64,000 nt of DNA from assembly GCA_021397845.1 (NCBI GenBank), contig CM038047.1, positions 130,368,112 to 130,432,111 on the forward strand. The letters are read 5' to 3'. Source of the stretch: Areca catechu. Taxonomy: Eukaryota > Streptophyta > Magnoliopsida > Arecales > Arecaceae. A model generated the notes under the pieces. It searched no databases and was not told where the DNA came from. It worked only from the letters and a program-made list of their open reading frames with translations. Of this stretch, positions 1-10,861 are shown one piece after another. A program made the position numbers and the translations under genes. Numbering within the stretch: the first letter of the stretch is position 1; every line of letters begins with the position of its first letter.

Positions 1-432
1 TAGGATTTGTTTGGTAGCAGAATTTGGTTCATTTTTCAATGCAAAAAAAAATTTAAAAAAATTTTAAGATAGAGGATGAACAATGTAGATGATCCCTACC
101 AAATTTCATGTAGATAAAAATTTGGATGATGATGCAAAACCTAGGGTTTTCAGACTATGTATAGAAATTCTAGATTTTTGTTAGATTTTCTAAGATGTAG
201 TTTCTTTATATTTTTTATTTCGATAAAAATAATTAAAAGTTATTATAATTATTGAGACTAAATATAAAGCATTCCATGAAAATATTAATGAAAAATAAAA
301 TTTATATGATGATGAACTAGACCAAAACTCAGACACCTACTGCAAATGACAGGATGTAGAAAAAATAGCAATGAATGTTTTTATGATTTTGATGAAGATG
401 CAAGCTATCCTAAACTAGATCTAATACCAAAC
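1..432 (-). other. Leader of an old gypsy-like LTR element, no gene
   Basis: AT-rich non-coding DNA. At 417-429 the minus strand reads TGGTATTAGATCT, a decayed form of the initiator-Met primer site TGGTATCAGAGC, directly next to an LTR-like start at 433 (TGATGTGGG). Elements A and B have the same order of primer site and TGATGCGGG terminus, so I infer this is the 5' leader of a related minus-strand element whose body lies outside the window. No ORF of note. Confidence 0.5.
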
Positions 433-1449
433 TGATGTGGGATGAACCTAAGACAGATATGAAGTAGAAAAATAGAAACTAATTTTTTGTAATTTTTTTA
501 GAATTTTAATTTGCATGCTAAAGTCCCAAAATCAAGTAAAGGTTATCTGATAAACTAGCAATGAAAAGATCAAACCTATCCACATATGAACTCATGCCAA
601 AATAATAAAAGCAGGACCTAGGAATTAAAAAACCCCTAGTTAGGATGGCATACCTTTAACAAATTAGAAATTAGGAGGGGAAAAGATTGTACCAAGCACC
701 GATTCGAAGATCCTGTCGATGAAGGGGTCACACAGCTCTTGGGATTGTCGCCTGGAAGACAAGTCTTTAGTTCCTCGGTTCGGGCAGCTATCTAGGATCG
801 ATCCTGGAGACAAAGAGGGCCTCCTCCTTAGAGTTTAACACCTCAGGGATCTTGCAAGTGTCAAAGGTTAGCAAAGGAACAAGTAAGAAAGCAAAAGAAA
901 GAACTAGGGTTTGAGAAAAAAAAGGAATTAGGATTTCTACTGCTGGTGGCTGGAGGGGGAAGAAGGCCTCTTGCTGATGAATGGCTTAGGGCTTCTTCTC
1001 CTTGGTGTGTTAGGTTTTGGATGAAGAAGGCTTTGGGCGGCAATGGATTGGGTGGATTAGGGCTCAAAGGGAACACTCACACTCACACAAAGAGCACAAT
1101 CTTAAGATAAAAGTTCAACAGAGTTTCATTCATGAATAAAAGATGCTTACAAGAGGGGGAGGGTGGAGTATTTATTGATGTTTCCTATGTCCTCTCCTTG
1201 TTAGGATAGAATTACAAAATTTGATAGTGAGAAGGATTACATAGTTGCTTAGAACTAGGAGTACATAATTTGAGTAGGAATAAAACTTATTCTCCTTGTT
1301 TGAAGTGGACTTCTCCCTTCCTTGGACTTGGTCAAAGGTGCCTTGGGCTTGGACTTATGAGCTTGGACGCCTAATGGAATGGGCTTGGGCGTGTGGGCAG
1401 CAAGGGGCATCCTCCATCTTGGGCTTGGGCGGCCTCCAAAGAGCTTGGG
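433..1449 (-). repeat. LTR-like segment of the TGATGCGGGAC family
   Basis: It begins TGATGTGGGATG, like the U5 ends of Elements A and B, and lies beside a degenerate primer site. On the minus strand a TATA-like AATAAATACT near 1,170 precedes a purine/pyrimidine-biased stretch, as in the LTRs of A and B. The outer (U3) end is uncertain: similarity fades into the reverse-oriented segment that starts at 1,450. The short ORFs here are not gene-like. Confidence 0.45.
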
Positions 1450-1620
1450 TGATGGGGACATTAAAATCCATCCGGGTTTTCCTTTTCTTTTTTCAAATTT
1501 TTTAATTTTTAGTTTAAAAATATTTATCCCAGCTATTCCACCTATTCCTGTTATCCTTACTTTATCCCCATCTTATTCCTGACTTATTCCATGTTCATCC
1601 CTGTCATCTTCAACCTCACG
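1450..1620 (+). repeat. Inverted LTR-end fragment, cut by Element A
   Basis: It starts TGATGGGGAC and continues as repeated CTATTCC/TTATCCC-like blocks. This resembles the reverse complement of the last 150-170 bp of the Element B LTR (about 4,991-5,142), so an LTR end of that family lies here in the opposite orientation. Element A inserted at its right edge; the other side continues at 10,862. The similarity was judged by eye and is moderate. Confidence 0.4.
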
Positions 1621-2892
1621 TGATGCGGGACTAATATGCATGCAATTCTTTTTGTATGTTTTATATGTGGGATTAGGTGATTAATTCTCGAATTTTAGAT
1701 CAAAATTAGTTGTAGGGAATTATGTATGAATTTTTGAAGCCAAGCATGCAGATTAGAACCTAGAAAAGTACTAAAGAAGGATCGCCGAGGCTGAGAAGCC
1801 TCGGTTAAGGCAAGTTCTCCTACAATATAAAGACTGGAGGTAGAGGGTGTGTACCTGACAACGTTTGAAGTGCCCGGTGAAGATCGCAGTGAAGGGATCT
1901 CTTGTTTCTCGATGGATGCGGCCTGGAAAACTGAGCCAAAGACCCGCGGATACCTGGCTTTCTGCTCGGTGGTCCGATTGAGGTTTGGCTGGATTCGTTG
2001 GATTCGTGGGAACTCGAGGACCTGCAAACGACCTGTCAGGGGTTAGAAAATTCAGAGGAGATCAAGAAAATAAAGGAAAAACAGCAAAGGGAAAAGGAAT
2101 TTTGGAGTGGGCGGCCAAGGCTCTGGAGGATTGGCTGGTGGCAGGATGATGGTTGCAGCACCGGGAAGAAGAACTCTCAAACCCCTTTATGCACACAGTA
2201 GGGTAATCACTCAAAGCAATAGAAGAACTCAAGGTTTATTTCATATATCAAAATCAAGTTTCATACAAGAGGATAGGGTCCCTTAAATAGACCCTTAACC
2301 TTGGGCCCCAAGTAAGAGTACTTTAGACTTTAAATAGGACTCCTTCTCCCTTTCAAACCCTAACTAGGAATACAAGGCAACCTAGGTAGAAATCCCTAAA
2401 ACACTTGGACTCCCTCTCCTTGTCTTGGTCAGCCAAGGGGGTGACCATAAGTGGCCGACCAAGAGGAGGGTAATCCTAAGAGGTGGCGCCCTAATTCCAC
2501 TTCCTGGGCTTGGGCTGGCCCAATTTGCTTCTGGCTGGAACAGGGCTCCAGATTTGTTCCTGTTTTCATTTTCTCCTCCTGGGATCTTCAGGTCTTCAAG
2601 TTGGGTTGGATTTGGGCTCAACTTCCATGTCTTCAATTAGGTTGGACTTGGTCTTCATTTGTATGAAGTGGTCTTGAGTCTTCGATATGCTTGGATAGGA
2701 CTCAAAAAAAATAAAATTAGCTCGACATGAGCTGACTAATACTGAACTGAACTAGCTCAACATGAGCTGACTAATTACATGACTCAAATAAAATAGCTAA
2801 GCTTTATTACAGTGAACTTGAATGTCAATTAAGTGAGCCATAGAGGATTGAGAAGCCTCTGCCTTATTCTGGTGCATTTGGTGTCCGCACCA
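1621..2892 (-). repeat. Element A 3' LTR
   Basis: 1,272 bp, pairing with 9,586-10,856. On the minus strand it starts TGGTGCGGACACC and ends GTCCCGCATCA, so the short terminal inverted repeats are TGGTGCGGAC / GTCCCGCATCA. A TATA-like TATTTAAGG lies on the minus strand near 2,283-2,291. Proteins predicted inside it are chance ORFs. Confidence 0.92.
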
Positions 2893-3497
2893 ATTCTCCC
2901 GGGGTGGGAGGAACTCGACCCTGTCGAGTGAAAATCAGACTGGCTCACATATCTCTCGAGAAGGTCTGGGTTGAGGCGTTGCAAGTCCTCTCGAGACAAT
3001 CACGAATCATCCGACTCTGGCTGGCCTTGTCATTGGACTAGGAAGCGTTGATAACTGCGACCCCGAGTCGTAATGGCTTGATCATCCAGGATACGCTCGA
3101 TCCGTTCTCCTCTCTCAGGCCAAATTTGTTAGTGGACACTCTGGGTTAGGGTCACTCACAATGAAAAGGAATAGGTCCAAAGGCCTCACTAGGTATCGCT
3201 GCCGGTTCCCTATACTCAACCAAGTCTGTAATGTTGAAGGTAGAACTAATGCCCATATCCGAAGGCAAGTCTAACACAGGCATTTGATCCAATCCTTCTT
3301 TATCACTTTAAAAGGTCCGGCTCTACGAGCATTAAGCTTCTTTTGGGCTTAAGCCTAACCAAGATAGAATCCACTACATCAAATTCGTTGACCCTTCTTC
3401 GGTAATTAGCCAGTTGTTTTAAGATTAGTGCAGGTGGTGAACATGCTAGGCACATGCAAACTCCTATCAAGATGATGCAAAGGACTCAAACATATAC
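2893..3497 (-). pseudogene. Integrase C-terminal tail with chromodomain-like segment, decayed
   Basis: Read on the minus strand in several frames, this holds the end of a Ty3/gypsy integrase. First comes a block with YRRRVNEFDVVDSILVRLKP, typical of the C-terminal domain; then GPFKVIKK-like and LDLPSDMGISSTFNITDLVE blocks; then ILDDQAITTRGRSYQRFLV followed by QGQPESDD, the chromodomain-like segment of chromoviruses. Two positions where the family has Trp are TGA stops, and at least two frameshifts join the blocks. The integrase core and everything upstream in pol are missing. The family assignment rests on these motifs; no alignment was run. Confidence 0.75.
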
Positions 3498-3502
3498 CTA
3501 AC

Positions 3503-5142
3503 TGATGCGGGACGAAAAATCGATGTAACCTGGTTATTTGGAAAACAGGGAAACAACTAAACAAACTAGGACTGTGAGAGGGTTAAGAAGCTTCCCGGGA
3601 CTAGGGCATACTGACACTAAAATCCTAAGACACCGCTGATCATTTTTGTTTTCAATTTTTCTGGATAAATGTGGTGAAGGAATGATGAAGATGGGGGACC
3701 AGGAAGTGGAACTCATGGCCCTGAGACTCACTCTAGCGGGGATGCACACAAAAAGTCAGGGGTCAAAGCCTAAAGCTACCCTCCCGAGGGATCACAGCAC
3801 CAGCTACCCTGAGCATAAAGCTACTCTCCCGAAGGGGTCACAGCACCAGCTACCCTGAGCTCCCATCGAACCCATAATGCACAAAGCAGGGCTCTCACAT
3901 AGATGCGCTAGGATGACTCTCGAAGGACACGAGGGGATAAAGAAAACGAGATAGGGGATAACTAGGGTGCTCATCGAACCCATAATGCACACAGCAGGGA
4001 ACGCCTCACACCCCTCATCGAACCCATAATGCACACAGCAAGGAACGAATGAAAACGGGCCTCAGCCCAGAACCAGAACCGGAACCAATCCAAAAATCTA
4101 TATCAAATCTCTCTCTCTATTATAAGGGGGAGAGGGGGCCTTTATATAGAAAAACCAAAACCCTCAGTTTCTTAGCCTCTAAGAAAACTAAAAAAGAAAA
4201 ATAAATTACATCAAAATTCATGTTGCATCAAAAATGGTGCTGATCTGCTCTGGAAAGCATGTCGAATTGATGATCTACTCCGGAAAGCACACTGCATTGA
4301 ATATGGGCTACTCTGAAATCCATGCAACTTCATCTCATGGTCGTACGGAGGATGGATCATCCAACGGAGCACACGGCCGGCGATCGGGAAGCAAGCGGCG
4401 GACGGGCCGGTGGACGGCGAGCGGCAACCGCAGGCGAGGCAGCACATGGTCTGGCACGGCACACCCAGCATGTCGTTTGGTCTCCCACGGCCGTAGGAGA
4501 CCTCCCGGGCACCGGGAATGGCCGGTGGATAGCGGGGGAGGCCGGGGACGGCGGGACAGTGTCCGGCGGACAGGCGGGCGGCGGCGACGGCGTCAGGCGG
4601 TGGGCGGCGGCGCCACATGGCCACACACGGGCGGACGGACGCCTCCCACGTCCATTCGTCTTCCCACGGGCGTGGGCGGCGGCGGACCCTATCGGCGGCC
4701 AGGCGAGGGCAGGCGGGCAGCGGGAACGGTGGCGGGCAGTGGGCCGACGGCGGCGATGGCAGTGGCGACCGTGGGCCATGGCGGGCGGACACCTCCGCAT
4801 CCGTTCAGCTTCCTACGGGCGTGGGAGGTGGCGGCAGCGGCGGTGGCTTCTCCGGCGAGTGCGGGGGTAGGCGAGCTTCGGCGGCGGTCCAGCAGGGCGG
4901 CCGGAGGGCGGGTGGCCTGGATCTGGGGCCGGAGGGGTGGTGGGTTAGGGTTCGGAACTTTTAAAAAAAACTCACAGGAGAAGTTGTAGGAGATGGAATA
5001 AGGCTGGGATAACTCGGGAATAAACCAAGAACAAAATCAGAATAGTGGGGATAGTCGGAATAGCAGGAATAGAAAAAATTAAAAAATCTGAGAAAATAAG
5101 AAAAAATGGAAAAATACCCGGACCTCTCCTAGATCCTCATCA
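3503..5142 (-). repeat. Element B 3' LTR
   Basis: 1,640 bp. It contains a tandem duplication of about 45 bp near 3,775-3,860 (ending in CAGCACCAGCTACCCTGAG), three copies of CATCGAACCCATAATGCACA between 3,863 and 4,043, and a very GC-rich block at about 4,360-4,960. Overlapping ORFs in the GC-rich block occur in several frames on both strands and look like low-stop GC-rich DNA, not genes. Confidence 0.92.
4141..4149 (-). promoter_or_regulatory. TATA box, Element B 3' LTR
   Basis: The minus strand reads TCTATATAAAGG before a C/T-rich CCCCCTCTCCCCC stretch, a typical plant TATA box with pyrimidine-rich initiator region. The matching site in the other LTR is at 5,863-5,871. Confidence 0.6.
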
Positions 5143-5227
5143 TTCTCCTCGATCACGAAGAACTCGACTTCGTCAAGTTCGAAAAATGGAGCACACCCTA
5201 ATCCACAACTAGCTCTGATACCAAAAT
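5143..5227 (-). other. Element B internal region: polypurine tract and primer site only
   Basis: On the minus strand the 5' side has TGGTATCAGAGCT (5,211-5,223), complementary to initiator tRNA-Met, four bases from the LTR. The 3' side has GAGGAGAA (about 5,143-5,150), a short polypurine tract touching the 3' LTR. Between them are about 60 bp with no room for a gene. The stretch next to the tract resembles the same place in Element A. Confidence 0.85.
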
Positions 5228-6863
5228 TGATGCGGGACAAAAAATCGATGTAACCTAGTTTTTTGGAAAACAGGAAAACAACTAAACAAACTAGGATCGT
5301 GGGAGGGCTAAGAAGCCTCCCGGGACTAGGGCATACTGAACTAAAATCCTAAGACAGCTGATCTCTTTTGTTTTCAATTTTTCTGGGTAGATGTGGCGAA
5401 GGAATGATGAAGATGGGGGACCGGAAAATGGAACTCATGGCCTTGAGACTCACTCTAGCGAAGGATGCACACAGAAAGTCAGGGGTCAAAGCCTAAAGCT
5501 ACCCTCCCGAGGGATCACAGCACCAGCTACCCTGAGCATAAAGCTATCCTCCCGAAGGGGTCACAGCACCAGCTACCCTGAGCTCCCATCGAACCCATAA
5601 TGCACACAACAGGGCTCTCACATAGATGCGCTAGGATGACTTCGAAGGACACGAGGGGATAAAGAAAACGAGATAGGGGATAACCAAGGTGCTCATCGAA
5701 CCCATAATGCACACAGCAGGGAACGCCTCACACCCCTCATCGAACCCATAATGCACATAGCAGGAAACAAATAAAAACGGGCCTCAGCCCAGAACCAGAA
5801 CCGGAACCAACCCAAAAATCTATATCAAATCTCTCTCTCTATTACAAGGGGGAGAGGGGGCCTTTATATAGAAAAACCAAAACCCTCAGTTTCTTAGCCT
5901 CTAAGAAAACTAAAAAAAGAAAATAAATTACATCAAAATTCGTGTTGCATCAAAAATGGTGCTGATCTGCTTTGAAAAGCATGTTGGCTTGATGATCTAC
6001 TCCGGAAAGCATGTTGCATTGAAATATGGGCTGCTCTGAAATCCATGCAACTCCATCTCATGGTCGTGCAGAGGATGGATCGTCCAACGGAGCACACGGC
6101 CGGCGATCGAGAAGCAGGCGACGGACGGGGCCGGCGGGCGGCGAGCGACGGCCGCAGGCAAGGCGGCACATGGTCTAGCACGGCACGCCCAGCGTGCTGT
6201 TTGGTCTCCCATGGCCGTGGGAGACCTCCTGGGCACCGAGAATGGCCGGTGGACAGCGGGGGAGGCCGGGGACAACAGGATGGTGTCCGGCGGACAGGCG
6301 GGCAGCGACAGCGATGTCAGGCGGTGGGCGACGGTGCCACACGGCTGCACACGGGCGGACGGATGCCTCCCACGTCCGTTCATCTTCCCACGGGCATGGG
6401 CGGCGGAGGACCCCACCGGTGGCCGGGCGAGGGCAGGCGTACGGTGAGAACGGTGGTGGGCAGCGGGCCGGCGGTGGTGGCGGCAGTGGTGGCCATGGGC
6501 CATGGAGGGTGGACACCTCCATGTCCGTTTGGCTTCCCACGGGCGTGGGCGGCGACGGCGGCGGCGGCTTCTCCGAAGAGTGCGGGGGCCGGCGAGCTTT
6601 GGCAGCAGTTCGGCGGGGCGGCTGGAGGGCGAGAGCCCAGATCTGGGGCTAGAGGGGCGGTGGGCTAGGGTTCGGAACTTTTTAAAAAAACTCACGGGAG
6701 AAGTTGCAAGAGATGGAATAAGGCTGGGATAACTCGAGGATAAACCAAGAACAAAACCAGAATAGCGGGGATAGTCGGAATAGCAAGAATAGAAAAAATT
6801 AAAAAAATCTGAGAAAATAAGAAAAAATGGAAAAATACTCGGACCTGTCCTGGATCCCCATCA
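5228..6863 (-). repeat. Element B 5' LTR
   Basis: 1,636 bp, colinear with 3,503-5,142 and very similar by eye. Many differences are C-to-T or G-to-A changes, including at CpG in the GC-rich block at about 6,060-6,680. It has the same inner repeats. As the 5' LTR it is the one that would drive transcription, on the minus strand. Confidence 0.92.
5863..5871 (-). promoter_or_regulatory. TATA box, Element B 5' LTR
   Basis: TCTATATAAAGG on the minus strand, followed by CCCCCTCTCCCCC. Same position within the LTR as 4,141-4,149. Confidence 0.6.
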
Positions 6864-6991
6864 CTAACATACTTAACTAAAGAGGTTTTATTAGGTCTTA
6901 ACTACCACTTGGGCATGGGAGCATGAGTCATGGTTGATGGGTGAAATGCAGAAGATAATTTGCTAGTAACTCCTAATAGGTGCCAGAGGGT

Positions 6992-8698
6992 CTACCAAAT
7001 GTAGGTAGCAAATAGGATGGGCTCTATGGATCCTTGCAACCTAGTAACCTCAATAAAATGTAACTTAATAGTTCTAGACACATGAGAAGACTCAGGAAAG
7101 GATAGGAAATAGGAGCTAGGTTCAGAATTAGTCTGGTAGGGTGGAAAAAAATGTTTAGTGGGATAAAGTAGGATAGAAGAAGGGATGTCAGGAACTAATA
7201 CTATACTAATGATGTTAACCTTACGAGGTTGAGCTATATTTACAGGGTTTGCATAATGGAAGGATGGGTCACCAATTTCGGGGAAGAGATCCTTAATGGG
7301 AACTATAGGAGGGGGCTCATCTTGAAGGTATTGATTCAAAGAGATCAGGTCTTTAATAAATTCTTCTGGTTCTTGTATTTTTGGACTGGACTCTATAATT
7401 TGGCTCTCCTCTATGGTTTCCTCAGGTAAGGCTCTAGCATCAGTACCTAGGTTCTCTTCCTCTATTTGTTCTTCCACTATAGCTTTAGGTTGGATGTGGT
7501 CAAGGTCAACTAGCTCTGGGTTGGTTTCTACTTGGGTATCTACTGGGTCAGCTAATTCGAGGTCTACTAAAGGTGTCTCCTCTTCTCCCTCATACTCATC
7601 CACTAGGCTCACATCAGCTTCATACACTTCCGCATTAATATAAGCCTTGTGAATCTCAGGAATGGTTGGAGAAGGTCGGCTAGTGAAAAATTGGTTAGGT
7701 TCTGGTCTCTGATTATGGGTACTACTCCTAGTAGGTTCAGGTTGTCTAAGGGGTAGTGGCTCACTACTGGGTTTATATTTAGGGATACTAATCCTATGGG
7801 GTTCAAGTTGACTAGGGGAAGAATGGCTAGTACAATGCTGATACCTAGGGGTTATGGGCTCTCTGGGCTCATAGGATTTAGGTTCAGCTCTATGGGTCTT
7901 GGGTCTACTGGGCTTATAGGGTGTGGGTGCATAGGATCTACGATCATGGGATCTAGAGTCATAGGATCTAGGTTCATAGGTTCTGGATTCATAAGTTCTA
8001 GGTTCATAGGATTTGGAGTCATAAGATATATAGGTTGTGGGTATACTAGGCTTATAGGATGTGGGTAAATAGGATCTATCTTTCTGGTCTACAAAATCCT
8101 GATTGGTCCTTCTAGGACTAACCTTAGGGATTGGGTCATGACGATGGGCTCTCCTAGGTTCAACCTCATGGTATGGATCAGGGTTTGGGGTCCTCTTAGG
8201 TTCAATATCATAGTATGGTTCATGACGATGGGCTCTCCTAGGTTCAACCTCACGGTAGGGATCAGGGTTTGGGGTCCTCCTAGATTTAGTATCATAGTAT
8301 GGGTCATGATGATGGGCTCTCCTAGGTTCAACCTCATGGTAGGGATCAGGGTTTGGGGTCCTCCTAGGTTCAGTATCATAGTATGGGTCATGATGATGGG
8401 CTCTCCTAGGTTCAACCTCATGATAGGGATCAGGGTTTGGGGTCCTATAGGTTTTCTCTAGGGTCCCTATCCTATTCTCCGTCTGGTCAAACTTATTGGC
8501 TAAGGGTTCAAGTCCATTATTGGTTCAGGATGTAGAATGATTCAATTGAGTCATCTGGGTAGTTAACTGGGTAGTCATCTAGGCCATGGATTGGGTTAGC
8601 TACTCAGCAAAGGCTTTCATCTGGGCTTCTAGCTTATCCATGGATTCAGACAAAAGTGGAGATGGTGGATGATATGAAATCCCTAATCTAGTGCTCAT
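6992..8698 (-). pseudogene. Element A Gag-like protein, broken by three stops
   Basis: One frame runs from ATG at 8,698 (MSTRLGISYHPPSPL) to the stop at 6,992, about 568 codons, with three early in-frame stops near codons 34-62. The N-terminal segment is followed by four copies of a 28-residue charged repeat (motifs DPYHEVEPRR and HHHDPYYD), a Tyr/Arg/Pro-rich stretch of SYEPR/TYESR-like repeats, and an acidic C-terminal part (EYEGEEETP). No CCHC zinc knuckle and no protease follow. Position after the leader and primer site marks it as Gag; the sequence itself I recognise only in general style. The 84-bp repeat is a multiple of three and keeps frame. Confidence 0.7.
8136..8460 (-). repeat. 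84-bp in-frame tandem repeat, about 4 copies
   Basis: Copies begin at 8,136, 8,220, 8,304 and 8,388, exactly 84 bp apart. Each encodes 28 residues in the Gag frame with the cores DPYHEVEPRR and DPYYDTEPRR. Few differences separate the copies. Confidence 0.9.
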
Positions 8699-9570
8699 GC
8701 AAGACTCGATCAAACCGACTATAGCTAACTAGACCTAGAGTCCAAAACTAAGGGCTCAATCAGGGTGGCAAACTAGCCTATAGTAACCCTATACTCAGCT
8801 AGGCAGGTGTAAGGGGAGTGTTAGGTCCCTGATTGCCAATCCTAGACACCAATCAGAGATTGGCCAGGTAGGCAGACCAGCACACAATCCCTTCGGGATT
8901 AAATCCCTAAACCACCATTCTAGACACTGAACATAAGGCACACACAGGTTAGCTTGACACAATGATCTGACACTTAGCCCGAACCCGACCAGTTGGTGTC
9001 CTTAGCCCACTAGGGCAAATTAAGTCTAGTTAATTTTAGGTTAAGGCTTGGGACCGAATGCAAGGGATGTGGTATTGGGCTAAGGAGAGGTGATCAAATC
9101 CTCCCCCCATCTGATATAGCAAGAGTGCCCTAAAAAGTAAATTATGTAATGATGGCAGGAAGATGAGGATGCAAATTAGGGTTTAGATATTTTTTTGGTA
9201 TTTTTGAAGAATATGTAAATTTTTTTTATTTTGGTATTTTCTTAAATTGAAGAAAACTTACAAATTATGGACTAATATGCAGGAAATATACTAAAATTAA
9301 AAGATATGAAAAGATGCTAAACAAAATCCTAAAAATTCCAAACTTGTCTTGCTGAAAAAAAAACAGAGCCAAAAATTTACAGGCTGTATTTCGACTTGCA
9401 GAAAATTCACAGGCTGAAATAAAATATGAAAAAATTTTGAAGAGTACTGTGAATTATGATAAATCCAATAAAATAAATTTGAGAATTTTTGGAGTTTTGA
9501 TAAGGGAGAAATAATTTAAATAATAGAGTATATATAGACTGAGAAATTGCAGAAAACAAGCCCTAATCTA
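8699..9570 (-). other. Element A 5' leader, non-coding
   Basis: Lies between the primer site and the Gag start. It contains no ORF worth calling. The half nearest the LTR (about 9,180-9,560) is AT-rich like 1-432; the half nearest gag is more mixed. It probably held packaging signals, but none can be named. Confidence 0.6.
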
Positions 9571-9583
9571 AGCTCTGATACCA
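9571..9583 (-). promoter_or_regulatory. Element A primer-binding site (tRNA-Met)
   Basis: The minus strand reads TGGTATCAGAGCT, the classic complement of the initiator-Met tRNA 3' end, two bases from the 5' LTR. It fixes the element's orientation. Confidence 0.9.
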
Positions 9584-9585
9584 AA

Positions 9586-10856
9586 TGATGCGGGACTAAT
9601 ATGCATGCAATTCTTTTTGTATATTTTATATATGGGGTTAGGTGATTAATTCCCAAATTTGAGATCAAAATTAGTTGTAAGAAATTATGTATGAGTTTTG
9701 AAGCCAAGCATGCATATTAGAACCTAGAAAAGTACTAAAGAAGGATTGCCGGGGCTGAGAAGCCTCGGTTAGGGCAAGTTCTCCTACAATATAAAGACTG
9801 GAGGTAGAGGGGGTGTACCTGACAATGTCTGAAGTGCCTGGTGAAGATCGCAGCGAAGGGATCTCTCGTTCCTCAATGGATGCGGCCTGAAAAACTGACC
9901 CAAAGACCCGCGGATACCCGGCTTTCTGCTCGGTGGTCCAATTAACGCTTGGCTGGAGTCGTTGGATTCGTGGGAACTCGAGAACCTGCAAACGACCTAT
10001 CAGGGGTAAGAAAACTCAGAGGAGATCAAGAAAATAAAGGAAAAATAGCAAAGGGAAAAGGAATTTTGGAGTGGGCGGCTAAGGCTCTAGAGGATTGGCT
10101 GGCGGCAGGATGATGGTTGCAGCACCGGGAAGAAGAACTCTCAAACCCCTTTATGCACACAGCAGGGTAATCACTCAAAGCAATAGAAGAACTCAAGGTT
10201 TATTTCATATATCAAAATCAAGTTTCATACAAGAGGCTAGGGTCCCTTAAATAGACCCTTAACCTTGGGCCCCAAGTAAGGGTACTTTAGACTTTACATA
10301 GGACTCCTTCTCCCTTTCAAACCCTAACTAGGAATACAAGGCAACCTAGGTAGAAATCCCTAAAACACTTGGACTCCCTCTCCTTGTCTTGGTCGGCCAA
10401 GTGGGTGACCATAAGTGGCCGACCAAGAGGAGGGTAATCCTAAGAGGTGTCGCCCTAATTCCTCTTCCTGGGCTTGGGCTGGCCCAATTTGCTTCTGGCT
10501 GGAACAGGGCTCCAGATTTGTTCCTGTTTTCATTTTCTCCTCCTGGGATCTTCAGGTCTTCAAGTTGGGTTGGATTTGGGCTCAACTTTCATGTCTTCAA
10601 TTAGGTTGGACTTGGTCTTTACTTGTATGAAGTCGTCTTGAGTCTTCGATATGCTTAGATAGGACTCAAAAAAAATAAAATTAGCTCGACATGAGCTGAC
10701 TAATACTGAACTGAACTAGCTTAACATGAGCTGACTAATTACAGGACTCAAATAAAATAGCTAAGCTTAATTACAGTGGACTTGAATGTCAATTAAGTGA
10801 TTCACAGAGGGTTGAGAAGCCTCTGCCTTATTCTGGTGCCTTTGGTGTCCGCACCA
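9586..10856 (-). repeat. Element A 5' LTR
   Basis: 1,271 bp, colinear with 1,621-2,892. The TATA-like TATTTAAGG on the minus strand near 10,247-10,255 would start the transcript. Confidence 0.92.
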
Positions 10857-10861
10857 TCACG

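Larger units (their letters stand above)
3503..6863 (-). mobile_element. Element B: LTR retrotransposon with 85-bp internal region
   Basis: Two long LTRs (3,503-5,142 and 5,228-6,863) enclose only 85 bp. A perfect 5-bp duplication CTAAC (3,498-3,502 and 6,864-6,868) shows insertion as one unit into Element A. The internal DNA still has a primer site and a polypurine tract, both on the minus strand. TRIM elements also have tiny internal regions but usually have short LTRs; here the LTRs are about 1.64 kb. The termini (TGATGCGGGAC) and the 3' edge of the internal DNA resemble Element A, so B is probably a deletion derivative of a relative, moved by proteins supplied in trans. Confidence 0.92.
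1621..10856 (-). mobile_element. Element A: chromovirus-like Ty3/gypsy LTR retrotransposon, defective
   Basis: Two near-identical LTRs (1,621-2,892 and 9,586-10,856) are flanked by a perfect 5-bp target-site duplication, TCACG (1,616-1,620 and 10,857-10,861). The primer site lies inside the right LTR, so the element reads on the minus strand with its 5' LTR at 9,586-10,856. Order on the minus strand: leader, broken gag (8,698 to 6,992), then the tail of integrase (about 3,470-2,900). Protease, RT, RNase H and the integrase core are absent. Element B (3,503-6,863) sits in the 3' half and can be removed cleanly using its own duplication. With so little pol left, A could only have been a non-autonomous partner in its final state, unless the loss came after insertion. 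Confidence 0.9.

Noticed and set aside
4211..4989. Six overlapping ORFs of 115-251 codons in the Element B 3' LTR
   Set aside because: GC-rich LTR DNA with few stops on both strands. Frames are not kept between the two LTR copies, and no domain is visible.
5997..6732. ORFs of up to 232 codons in the Element B 5' LTR
   Set aside because: Same GC-rich block as in the other LTR; different frames are open, as expected by chance.
8089..8461. Two repeat-containing ORFs, plus (107 codons) and minus (110 codons)
   Set aside because: Both are alternative frames of the 84-bp repeat. The real Gag frame on the minus strand reads through from 8,698.
9571..9583. tRNA gene fragment
   Set aside because: Only the 12-13 bases complementary to the tRNA 3' end are present, which is the primer site. 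No cloverleaf follows here or at the other primer sites.
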